Origin: Tipula vernalis
Taxonomy: Eukaryota > Arthropoda > Insecta > Diptera > Tipulidae
Direction: 5' to 3'
Assembly (NCBI GenBank): GCA_958295665.1
Contig: OY282559.1
Coordinates: 259,476,245 to 259,540,244, forward strand
DNA: 64,000 nt
Shown piece by piece: positions 45,431 through 56,398 of this stretch. Position 1 is the first letter of the stretch; the number at the start of each line of letters is the position of its first letter. Made by a program: the position numbers and the translations under genes. The notes below the pieces were generated by a model that was given only the letters and a program-made list of their open reading frames with translations, had not been told where the DNA came from and searched no databases.

Positions 45431-46936
45431 TCAAGTTACACCATTTCTTCCGTTTTTAATTCGACGGTTTTTAATTTTTTCCAGGTATCACCGAAGCAAG
45501 TTCAAAATGTAGATTCAATTACATAATGGCTGAAAGCCGTTTTAATAATACTTAAATGGTGTTTTCTTGAATATCGTCATCCAAAATTCTTTTTCAAAAA
45601 GTGTGTGAAAATTTTCGATTGCTCTACGAATAATTTCATTGTGACTCCGACAAAACCGAGTACGCTCGGAACTGTGAGAAATGGGAAAATAGCCAATAAT
45701 TAGTAATTGAACCACATTTAAGCCAAGGAATTATGCTTTGATTGGGCTTTTTTAGCGATTCAGAAGCACTAATGGAAATTAAATGAATATTGAGAGCTGC
45801 AGGGCGTAATTATCACGGACAAAGATAAAAGTGGAAGTGACGGTGGTCCTTATAAGGATTATTCCGGTTTCTTGACTTTTGACTTTGAATTGCGTAATGC
45901 TACCATCTTACAGGAACATCAGGATTTTTGTTATTTTACGTGATTTTTCGGGGTTTTTAAGCTTCGTATAGTTAATTTTTAAATCTAATACTTGGCTTTT
46001 TGCCTCAAATGTACACCATTACGAAATTAATTTTCTGAAGGCGCCACCCAATTGATTCGGCTGCACTTAAGTAAATCTTTATCATTAGCTTCACCTACAT
46101 TTTCTCATATGTTATTGGCATATCTTAGATATTGTTACTGACCGTTGCTACAAATTTATTTGACCGATTCTAAGATTTGTTCGAAATGAATTAATGAAAC
46201 GGTTGATTCACCCTCGCAAATAACAAAAGATTATTCGATTAAATTTAGAAACATAGAACGTTGGGTTAGGTGAGGCTCTTGAAATCCGATCTTTTCCGAG
46301 ATTGATTAGCGTTAAGTTTTTTGGCATAGAAGTTATTCAATATTTTTGCGGTTAAGCGACATCTTCCAGTTTGGCCGAGAAAAATATTTTATTTTTTTTT
46401 TTTTGCTATTGAATTGCTTAGCATTCCGATGCCTTTAATGTACATATGATAAATTGTTAGTAATCTATTGAATATCAAAATTATCGAGTTAAATTTGCAC
46501 GTTTTATGCTGTTTTATTTTTAAACCAATTCGAGATTTGTTTAGCACTGAGTGTTAAAAGAGATTATTAAAGATTTGGTAGATTTTTCGACATTGATGTT
46601 GATTAGTACTCCTGAGCTTCGATATTTTTCTAGAACTCTCCCATTATTCGAACTTTTTAGGTAATTTGTATTTCCCGATGTTCCTCGAAATTTGCAAGAG
46701 GTGGATAATGATCTGCTTAGAATCGCGTTATTTAAATATAGTAAACTTAAGTTTGGGGGGCATTCAGTTACATATGTAGATACAATTTTTGAGTATATTT
46801 GATGCAAATTTTGGATTAATCCGGATATTACGAATTTGAATGACATTGGGTATACTTGGTATCGAGTTTTTTCGATATACTTTCTTGATTAACGTTGAAG
46901 ATAATTCGATATTTTTGAGACTACCGAGATTACCTG
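45431..46936. other. Stretch without recognised genes
   Basis: A 101-codon minus-strand frame at 46541-46846 and a plus-strand frame over 46680-46800 were read; neither carries a motif I can name. Confidence 0.4.
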
Positions 46937-46944
46937 CTAGTTGA

Positions 46945-48383
46945 TAGGGATCCGCAAAAGTATCGATACTTTATAGTATCGATACTTTGATTGCGATACC
47001 AAGTACTTTTGTACTAGATACTTTTTGTAACGATACCCAACTGGTATCGATACTTTTTGATAAAAAAACATCGATACTTTTTGATAAAAAATCGTACATA
47101 CTACTGCATATTTATGGGCTACACGAATTAAAAGAGGCTGAAATAAAAATGGTCATCAAGAAATGTTCATTAATGAAAGAAAAAAAGCCTTAAAATAATA
47201 TGTTGTGGATGAGTTAAACCGCCGGTTTGGTGAAATCGAGAACAACCACATAATGGCTGTTTCAACGATTCTCGATCCCCGCTTCAAAAATATTAATTTC
47301 AAAGATACCTTAGCTGGTGCCCGTGCTATTTCATCCATCAGAAAAATAAGGGACGCCTCTGATATCACATCATCGTCGTCTGAATCAAATGATGAAGGAG
47401 ATCGGCCAGAAAAGCCCTCAACCTCATACGATTTTTGGAGCCATCAAAAAAAATTAGCTCACGGCCGTCATAAAAGGCGTTCTGACAAAGACGGAGACAA
47501 AGATGGGCTGAGCTTATATTTGGCGAATTCAGTTTGCCCACTAAAATCGGATCCTATAATTCAGTGAGAAGAAATTGAAAACGTTTTCCCTCACTTGTAC
47601 CGCCTTGTCAAGAAGTACCTGATACCCGGTACCTCCGTACCATCAGAAAGATTGTGTAGCGGCTCACTCATGCATGCTCCGCCACAAAGTATCACTCACA
47701 TACATTGGCGTCTGAGTTAACCCAACCAATAATGCAACGTCTTCGGCCCGCTCAACGTTGACAATACCATTTGGGAACACACGCATTCAACCAATGAACT
47801 ACTGTCTCTTCCACATGAAGAGACAACAAAAAAAAAAAATATTTCTTTTCACATCACTGCTCTCGTTCTCTGCAGCGACAACACATCGCTCGTGGTGTTG
47901 GTCGCCCACCAAATTTGGTGCTGTCGGCCAAATGGTGACAAAATATGTATTAAAATAAATGTTTATAAAATAATTATATTAATTAAATAAAATTAAAATT
48001 TATTAAAATAAATAATTTATTAAATTAAGTTCATAATTTGTTATTATTTATTTGTGAACGCTAAAATTGTTTTCTAAAGCTTGATCGATTTTAACACAAA
48101 CCCGAAACAGACTTATGGGTGACAGGGTGGACAAACTTCTATTTCTCAAAATTACTAATTATTCTTTGTTTTGTGTTTCTTTTGTGTAGGAAACACATTA
48201 TAACAAATACAAATTTACATAAATGCCTAATTGGTCCCTCCCTATTAAAAAACTTATATGTATTAGAAATCAGCTACATAGGTGTTTTTAAATTGTACTC
48301 GATGCATAAGAGTATCGATACTTTTATTATGATACTAGTAATGAATAAAGTATCGATACTTTCATTTCGATACCACATCCCTA
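46945..48383 (+). mobile_element. hAT transposon, complete ends, 8-bp target duplication, internally deleted
   Basis: The left end starts TAGGGATCCGC and the right end is the inverse of TAGGGATGTGG. Flanking octamers CTAGTTGA (46937-46944) and CTCGTTGA (48384-48391) differ at one base, fitting the 8-bp duplication of hAT elements. Subterminal palindromes AGTATCGATACT lie at 46959, 46975, 48311 and 48349, probably transposase binding sites (inference). The 1439 bp between contain only the C-terminal part of a transposase. Confidence 0.85.
47100..47720 (+). pseudogene. hAT transposase C-terminal remnant (ZBED/BED-type family)
   Basis: Frame 47205-47567 reads DELNRRFGEIENN then VSTILDPRFKNINF, the conserved LDPRFK block of hAT transposases. 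It continues with AISSIRKI, a serine/acidic linker, DFWSHQKKL, LSLYLANSV and LKSDPII. After a TGA at 47565 the same frame continues NVFPHLYRLVKKYLIPGTSV, then PSERLCSGS, the dimerisation region (normally A.KYL.IPATSVPSERLFS). The zinc finger and most of the catalytic core are absent. A piece like LHIYGLHELKEAE upstream (47100-47140) belongs to the missing part. Confidence 0.8.
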
Positions 48384-48391
48384 CTCGTTGA

Positions 48392-51300
48392 TGTTACTTC
48401 ATCAAGCGAATTACGGTTAATTCAAAGTTTAATTTTTCGAGATTTTTTGTAATTTTCCTGATTCTAGGGGACCTTTTGATATTATTGAAAATTGTTCGAA
48501 ATTACTTGCAATATGATGATCTTACAGTGTTCTTGGTTTTTTGCAGGTAATATTTAAATATTTTAAACTCAAACAGCTTTTTAATTAATTGATCATGGAA
48601 CTTCAAAATATTTTTTGCGCTTTGTTGTGCTTTTGTGTTGTGTTGAAGAACCTGAATTTCTTTACGCATGCAATGTATTCATAGACCAACCGCCTCTGGC
48701 ATTGACATTGATCAAATTAGAGTGCTGAAATTCGTAGAATATCCCAAGACTGCGAGATAAACAGAAGCATACAATTTCTAGAAGCGTTTTCATAAGCCGA
48801 AAACAGAAAACAGCCGCCTAAATCGCTATTCATCGCTATTCTCATAGGTAACATAGTTGCAATTTTATTGCAACATTTTTCGTTTCTTTTAAGGTAATAA
48901 AAAAATATTTAAAATGTCACGAAATGCCAATTTTATCTATAGAACTTCATCAATAAGAATCATTATCATAAGTCGATAAACTAAGATTATTAACGAAAAG
49001 AGGGCAAGGTGGTTTGGAAAAATAAAATTGTTTTATTTAGCTTTGCGGTTTTCTTCACTAATTTCACCTTAGTTCGGTCTGCCAAAGAAAATTAATTTTT
49101 ATATACCTAAGTAAAACAATTTTTGTTAACCCTATAGAGCCGATCGGTTGATATTTATGTTTAAATATTTAAAGTCGACTTACCTCACATTATTGTATAT
49201 TAACCAAGTTCAACTAAGGTAACGCTCGAAACTTTCTAAACTGTGATCACAATAATGTGCTAAAATTACTACTTAACTCTAATCACGCTAAGATAAACAG
49301 CCATGATGATCAGTTTTAAATTCTAAATTTTGGTTTTCAATCTCTCGTTGATCGTTAATTAATATTGTTTTTGTTTGAATAAACAGGAACAAAACAGGAT
49401 ATTTCAAAACCACATTATCGTAGCTAACCTTGAAGATTTTTGAAACAGAAAGTTGGTAAAGAGACGGACTAAGAAAATTAAGACGGTTAGTGAAATTTGA
49501 AATTTTTGTTAACTTATCGCGACCAAATAATTTTGATATTATGTACATATTGATAAAATGTTGTGGTTATGCTTTCGCGAACACAAAAGGGAAATCATAA
49601 ATATTTTGTGTCATGCATATACTTACATGTTACATTTATGCAACAATGTTATTATAGATTTAATATTTCAATTTATTGGTTCAATGAGTTTATTTATGTA
49701 CCCTGAGAAATCACTAGACGAAATAAAGAAACCGATATCCGCGATTATTTGCAAAAATAGACAAACAAAATACGCTTGATCGTATTGTTTATTAAGAAAT
49801 TTAAGCTTTATTATAAAATATTTATATTACGTAGAAGTTATTAAAATGATAAATTACGTAATTATACCAAAAAATGTAATAAAATTCTATTAAACTGGAA
49901 CCAGACAATATTTTACATTTTTTTTTTTTGATAGTCACGTTAAAAAAATATGATTTCGATAAGATCAATAGAACATACATAAATATTTTTTTATGTATTT
50001 AACCTTATCGATACGTTCTCATTTTTTTTTTATTATGTTTATGTAAGAAACTTAGATTTTGTTTGTTTTTTAGTTAATAGAATTTATTGTAATTTGTCAT
50101 GATGTGCTGGTTTTTTATAAAAGGCAGCGGGTCTTACCAAGTCGTGCTGTTTACAGAATACTCTCGTAAATTATTAAACAGCTGCGTGTAATTTAAGAAA
50201 ATTTATTACTTTGTGAAAACTGAAAAAAATTCATTTCCTTATTAAAATTAAAAATCTTATTTTAGAATTAACATTTTGGCAAGAAATGCATTAGCGATCA
50301 TCGTTGGTAAAATTTTCCCAAAACTTTTATTTTTATTATTAAATTGCTGCTCTACAAATACCTCTATTACGATATGATTCCATCTAATCTTACATAATTA
50401 CACTTTCAAAAAATATTTTCATAGAAACTTTTTCTTGTTGTTTGTTTGTTGCTGTAGATTTAAAAGACGTGCAGTAATTGTAATTTGATGAGATAATTAA
50501 GAAACACAATCAATATTTAATTTCCTCAGATTAACATAATTATAGGCGACATGTACGACCAGGTATACGTTTAGTTACAAAACATAAATAATTATTGACT
50601 CATCCATTCTATATCGGACGTTTCATATTGAATCGCCTCGTTGCCTTATTAGCAATTAAAATATTTCAGCTGCCCGTAAAGAACGATAAGTAATTATAAG
50701 GTATAAATATTTAAATTAGATTAGGAAATTCTACACACTCATTTAAATGGCACTCAATCAAAAGTTATTTTTATATGTACTATATTTATATACGACTCAA
50801 ACTTGATTAAACAATAATTTGATATGAAAGAGTTTCACTAAATTTTATGACTAAATTACGAGGCTGCAATTTCATTTAAGTATGTACAAATCGCGAAATT
50901 TGTAATTTTGTTTGTCAAACAACTGTCTAGTAATGCAATAAAATATAAATTAGTAATAAAACAATCAATAATTTTATTAATAGATAGCAATATAGCAATA
51001 AAAACAGTAGAACTTTTTTTTTTTTATAATACAAATTAACCAACAATTGCAATTCAAATTGAAATCCTGAGTTTAATTTAGCTAATCAATTAAGTTTGCT
51101 GAGCTGTGCTGTGATATCTTCATTATTCTATTGGGTAATATGCATATATGAATGAATGTAAACACATCTCATTTGCCAATTTTATTTTATTACCAAATCG
51201 AATTATTTTTTATTCGTTATACTTGATTATCTATCATTAGCAAGCACCCACAACCACAAATCAATAAAATTACATTAAAAATTTAGATCTATCAAGAATA

Positions 51301-53380
51301 TACTTTCAAAATAATTCAAGCAATCGATGATGCAAAACTAAACTTTGATTTCAACAATACAATAAACTAGGCTGAAACTTGAAATCCAAAAATAAAAAAA
51401 TTATTTAATTATGTGTAAACGTACGACTATGATGTAAAATGGAGGTTCGTTACAAATTTTATTTTCGAAACTAAATTGCCTGATAGAAACACCAAATAGA
51501 AAACTTTCGAATTTAAATCAAATTACTTCTAGTTCAATTCTCAAAATTTTATCGGCATCTCTCAATTTGTTACATATTCTGAAATATTTTCACAGAGGTA
51601 AAAATAATTTTTTCTTTCTTTTATTTAAAAATTTCGTAACATTATTACAAATTTCGAAAGGTTTGCCACCTATGGAATACACCTAAACATCAGGAATTTA
51701 TTCATTAAATTGATTAAATTGTCAAAATGATGGTTATTGGAGAATTTTAATTTATTTATTTAAAGTGGATAGATAACATTATTTTGAACATTTTTTGGAA
51801 ACCAATCTTCAACTAAAATCTAAATCTACAGTAACCACTACAGAACCATCTTGATGTAAATAGAGCCGCCATGAGTTTGTATGAAAAAACACGATTTTGA
51901 TTGACGATAAAACATGAATAAAAAGTTTACCCCAGTTAAATATTTTTTTCTGAAATCGCTAAAAAACAACACAATGTCTTACTCATTTAAAACACAGGTT
52001 CTTAAACTTCCCTATTTTTCAACAATAATCAAAAGAAAATAAGGGAAATTAAATTAAAAGATATTCTACAACAATAACAATAGGTATAAAAAAGAAAAAA
52101 TTCAATTGAATGACATCATGATTGGTCCACATCTAAAACCAATGGTAAGAAAAAAGACAACATGTCTCCACTCATCATCATCCATTAAAATAAATCAAAA
52201 AGAGCCAAACAGAAAAAAATAAATCAATACAATGAGCGTGAAGGAAACAAAAAATCAAAACAATCTAGCATGCTTTGAAAATTCAAAATAACAATAGATA
52301 TTCGAATTCAAATTTGAATAGAGGCAATGAAAGAGATGATTATTGTATTGTTTATAATTTATGAGTTATGAGTTTATGACGCAGCTATATTACAAAAACA
52401 ACAACATTTTAAAGTTCAAAAATACCTTATTTTTGAAGATGATTTGCACTAAGAAATAAACATTTTCATGACTCGATTTTTGAATCAAATAAAATTTCAT
52501 GTTTCATGAACATTTTCGTATAAAAACAAAACAAAAGCTCCCAATTCTAATAAACTATAATTGTAAATAAAAAAAAAATCGTTTTTCCATATTGTTTCAT
52601 AGAAAATAAAAAATTGTATGTACCTTATTTTAAGCTTAGTAAAAAATACAGCCGATACTGAAGGCTCTTATTTATATGTACAGTAGACTCTGATTAAACA
52701 AAATAAACCAACGCAAAAGCTTAGTTAAATTTTGGGCTTGTGATTTTGGGCGTTGCAGTTGCGGTGGAAGAAACTACAATAAATAGCTGCATTGAGTAAT
52801 TTTAAATAAAATCTGATAATTCTGCAAAAATTTGGTTGCCTTAGGGCCATTACATTGTAAGAATAACTCTATTAATTATTCGTTTAATACTATTCAGACC
52901 AATTGATCATCTAGAAATAGACCAGCGATGAAAACAATTTTCGTCATTTCAGAATCAGCCAAATATGGCTTGCGGCTTATAATACATCGACCTTGTGAGA
53001 GTAATGTTTAACTATTACTGTAAGAACTTCATCGGAAAAATAATAAAATAGGGAAGAAGCGGTTGATTTTGATCATATCCAATTCTTCGAATTATATAGG
53101 TCTCTTCGAGAAAATTTAAAAGATTTAAAAGAGTGCCAGGTTCGCCATGGCCTCTGAACACTGGAACATGTTTGGTATAAACTTTAGAAACAGAAGGTTT
53201 GAATTTGAGTTGTGAAGTATTGATAGATTTTTGTATTATCCAGATTTTAGAGCCTCATATTATTTAAACCAAGAAGCACTCTTCAAAAAGTTATGATTAC
53301 AGCGCTTCTATTCATAAGAATCTAATCCAAACATAAAGAGACACGAACATTTTGTTTACTTATTAATTGTTTGTGAAATG
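48392..53380. other. Long non-coding AT-rich stretch
   Basis: Nearly 5 kb without a recognisable gene. Many A/T runs (49919-49929, 51018-51026) and ATATGTA-type words. Frames at 49288-49779 show no motif. Possibly intronic or intergenic. Confidence 0.5.
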
Positions 53381-53387
53381 CCTGGGA

Positions 53388-53880
53388 AATGATGTTACAT
53401 TGTTGCCATTGATTTCAGAAAAGCATTTGATGGAGTGTACCGTAACATCAGTACATTTAAATTTAGACCTTTCGATTTTCCCCTCATTTTATACTATGGA
53501 TGGACTCTTATCTAAAGGACCGTAGGTATCGGGTGCTCTTCAGATCATCTACATCTGCTGTTTTCACAGAACATCCGGAGTACCGCAGGGCAGTTATCGG
53601 AGTTCAATTTTTTCATACTTTCAATCAACGACGTAGATTATGTGATCAAAAACTCGATCATTTCTATTTACGAAGTCAATAAATGCACGTCTTATCATAT
53701 TTTTCCGTAAGCGTATTCCCTGCCTGAAGGTTATTTAATCAACGATGAAGGTGTGTAATAATGTATAATGAGCTGAATTTCAGAGGACATATCTTCAATA
53801 GAGCAAACTTTGCGCTTGGTTTTTTTAAGCACTGTTCTAGGTAATTTCTTGACCCACAATTTATGAAGGTTGGCATATAC
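53388..53880 (+). pseudogene. LINE reverse transcriptase remnant
   Basis: AIDFRKAFDGVYRNIS near 53407-53455 is RT motif A with its Asp. MDSYLKDRRYRVLFRSSTSA (53500-53559) is the conserved W..SYL..R block. In the next frame TSGVPQGSYRSSIFSY (53570-53618) is motif B. Motif C is lost. Further on NELNFRGHIFNRANFALGFF (53769-53828) matches the thumb region. Stops and shifts throughout. Confidence 0.7.
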
Positions 53881-53884
53881 ATAT

Positions 53885-54040
53885 AAGTTACGTTGTACGT
53901 ACTGCGAAGCATTCTATATAGGAAAAACCGATCGATCGTTTAAAACAAAATATAAAGAACATATAAAAGGTATAGGATAGGAAAAACTAAATCGAGATTT
54001 GCACAACACAAAAATATCACCCAGCACCAATGCAATAGTA
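53885..54040 (+). pseudogene. GIY-YIG endonuclease fragment, Penelope-like
   Basis: From 53891 the frame reads RCTYCEAFYIGKTDRSFKTK then YKEHIKGIG and a stop. A shifted frame continues KSRFAQHKN. C..C..FYIG.T.R.FK.R..EH...........FA.H is the signature of the GIY-YIG nuclease at the C-terminus of Penelope-like retroelements, with the YIG strand, the Arg and the catalytic-region Glu-His visible. No Penelope RT is recognised nearby; the preceding RT piece is LINE-type, so this is a separate scrap. Confidence 0.65.
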
Positions 54041-54127
54041 GGACGATAATTTACTTCAAAAGTATTGTGTAGGACAGCAAACACAACTGATGATGGTAGC
54101 TTGTTCTACCGAAATCGATATTTTTAT

Positions 54128-54773
54128 AAAGGAAGCATAAAGAGTTTCGCTAGCGGCTAAATAGTGGCGCCACCTAGTCTGCAATAAAGTGTATGCACGG
54201 TGTTTTCGGCAAAATAACACGACCATTTAAAGTACTGTCAAGTAGTATAAATAACATCTCGTACAGCTTTGGAAGCGAAATGCACTAACAATGTTGCACA
54301 AACAATGAATGCATAAAAAATGAATAGTTTCTCGACAGTGCAACCAGTTTTTCCGAAAAAATTGTGCAATTTTTCCAGGAAAAATGGTTTTTTACTTAGT
54401 TTAAAATTATAAATAAAATTTGAATTGGCAAGAATTGTATAAATTCTGGAAAAGCTGGGGTTTGCGGCGATTATCCTCTAAGGTATACAACGAATTAAAT
54501 TAACATTAAAAAAATTGTTATATTTACAAAAGTTGCTTTTTTTAACATTTGTGATACTGCCAGAAAAAGCGGCAAGGGCGAAAAAAATCTTTGATCTATG
54601 TCTGCAAGGTTGACGAAACAATTATTATTAACAAAAAAAAAAAAAAAAAAATCATACTAAGTTACACCTTGCGACTATTTCATATGATGTTCTAGTACGC
54701 CAACACATTACGGCACTTGAATTGATTGCGATATAGTGCCGCTAGCAGCACTCTATAACCTTCCTTTGTTAAA
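54128..54773. mobile_element. Possible ~645-bp TIR element
   Basis: AAAGGAAGCATAAAGAGTTT with CGCTAGCGGC at 54128-54157 is matched in inverse orientation by GCCGCTAGCAGCACTCTATA with ACCTTCCTTT at 54739-54768. Arms are about 35-40 bp with several mismatches. The interior contains a weak copy of the ~220-bp dispersed repeat (54540-54625). No coding content. Confidence 0.45.
54540..54625 (+). repeat. ~220-bp dispersed repeat, diverged copy
   Basis: AACATTTGTGATACTGCCAG, AAAGCGGCAAGGGCGA, CTTTGATCTATGTCTGC and AAGGTTGACGAAACAATTA keep the order of the copies at 19370 and 20878 but with more change. Confidence 0.55.
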
Positions 54774-54889
54774 TAACTTTTTAAAATAAAGACAAGAAAA
54801 ACTTCTTCACTAAATAAGGAGGAGTTGCCTTTTATTAAAATAAAAATAAATTAACATTTTTCAATGATTTCTCCGTTTTCCCCTACGTG

Positions 54890-55200
54890 GACTACCCTTG
54901 GTGAATAGTTACAATTTGCAGCCCCACCTTGATTGTCTAAAACTCATTAATTTACAACCATTAAGTAGGCGTCGTATTATTGCAGATTTGCCGTTTGCTC
55001 ATCAAAAACTTTCTAGTAGTTTCGATCCTTCTGCTTTGCTCGAAAACGAATGTTTAAATATAAATGCTCGGGTTGTGAGAACGGTACCTGCTTTCACAAC
55101 ATCTCACAGAATTGAGTACGAACGAGCCAATTACTAGAATACTGCGCGAGGCCAACAAGAACTACGAGTAGTTGGAAAACAATATTATCAAGTTCACCTT
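54890..55200 (+). pseudogene. LINE ORF2 C-terminal remnant
   Basis: Frame 54898-55137 has LKLINLQPLSRRRIIADLPFAHQKL, then DPSALLENECLNINARVVRT and FTTSHRIEYERANY. This matches the region after the thumb of Jockey/CR1-type ORF2 (LP.LE.RR...D..F..K...G..D...LL....F..P.R..R). The rest of the element is absent. Confidence 0.55.
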
Positions 55201-55379
55201 AAAAAAACCTCTTTATTCTACCTAAACGGTAGCTTTAACACTATGACTAAAGGTGCTTCTACTTTTACTATTATTCCATTTTTGTTTTTGACTTTTTCCA
55301 TATTTCTTTTAATTTAAATCTGTTTTCCCTGCGTCGGTCGGGTTATCACTCTTCTGAAGTACGTTAAATTTCTAAATCT

Positions 55380-55710
55380 AAAATAATTTTAATGCCACCA
55401 AGAATTTTAGATCTTATTTGTCAAAAACACAGGTTTGAAAAATCTTGAAAATTTCCTGAATTTTTTAATGAAATAATTTTTAAAATATAATTTTGAAGAA
55501 AATTAAGAGTTTTTATAAATTTAGGATTCCAAAAATTTTAATAAATAAATTCTAGAAATTGTAAATTTCAGGGGCGTTACGAGATGACATACATAACTCC
55601 AGAATTTTCAAAATTCAACTAATTTATTGAATTAAGTTTTTTAAATGGGTCAAATGTTCTAAGGAATTTATGTGCTTCAAAAATATTAAATATTATTAAA
55701 ATTAAGAGAT
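55380..55710. repeat. AAATTT-rich cryptic simple sequence, left part
   Basis: Variations on AAATTTTAGGAATTC-like words without a strict period; continues on the far side of the 55736-56373 insertion. Confidence 0.6.
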
Positions 55711-55735
55711 TCAAGAGATATGGACCAAGAATTTA

Positions 55736-56373
55736 TAGAGGGGGCGAGTAAGCAGGGACAGCAGAGACGCAACGATTTCAACAACAACGTCAAGCAACAC
55801 TACCTACAGTTAGTACAAATTTGGGTGACCGCATGGGAACATGATGATGGAACGAAATCTCGCCCCCCTCACAACCGCCGATGGAAAAAATGGTGGAGGT
55901 AAATAATATTAGTTGTTTACAGCTTTTCAGAAAAAAGAGTTTGCGGCACCAGGAAATTTGTGCCAGGAAATTTGTGTTGTCAATTGTTCTTCTTACAGGT
56001 TGGAGCAATAGATGAACTTTAAATTGTATTTGTCTTGTGCTAAATTACTAAAAAAATATATTCAACTTACTTAGGCGTCTGGAACCGGGTTGAGCCTTTG
56101 TTGCTAACACCTTTCCCATCCCTCGATCTTGTTATATGTAAAAAAGTGTATGGCGGCGGCCTGGCTAGGGGCGCGGATATCACAACTATTAGACTTTATG
56201 GGGTTAATCGATGTGGTGCCTTTCTTTACGGGGTGAATATTGGCTATGTTTGGCTTCATGAAGAATGGTGCCGTGTTGTGTGTAGTAACATGGATATAGT
56301 GGTATTTGGTATTCGCATTTATAATACGGGAGACTTGCTTAATGCTAGATCGTAGTACATCGCAATCAATCAA
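55736..56373 (+). mobile_element. 638-bp insertion flanked by a 25-bp perfect direct repeat
   Basis: TCAAGAGATATGGACCAAGA plus ATTTA occurs at 55711-55735 and again at 56374-56398. The insert ends CGCAATCAATCAATCAA, a short tandem tail just before the second repeat. A long target duplication with a 3' simple-repeat tail fits target-primed (LINE or SINE) insertion on the plus strand. The interior is less AT-rich than its surroundings. A 60-codon frame (55720-55902) and opposite frames at 56098-56373 have no recognised domain; it may be an internally deleted LINE or an unknown SINE-like element. Confidence 0.6.
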
Positions 56374-56398
56374 TCAAGAGATATGGACCAAGAATTTA

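Noticed and set aside
46541..46846. 101-codon minus-strand frame
   Set aside because: No motif recognised; composition is compatible with chance in a stop-poor stretch.
56098..56373. Overlapping frames of 85 and 89 codons on opposite strands
   Set aside because: Neither shows a domain; probably chance frames in the less AT-rich insert.
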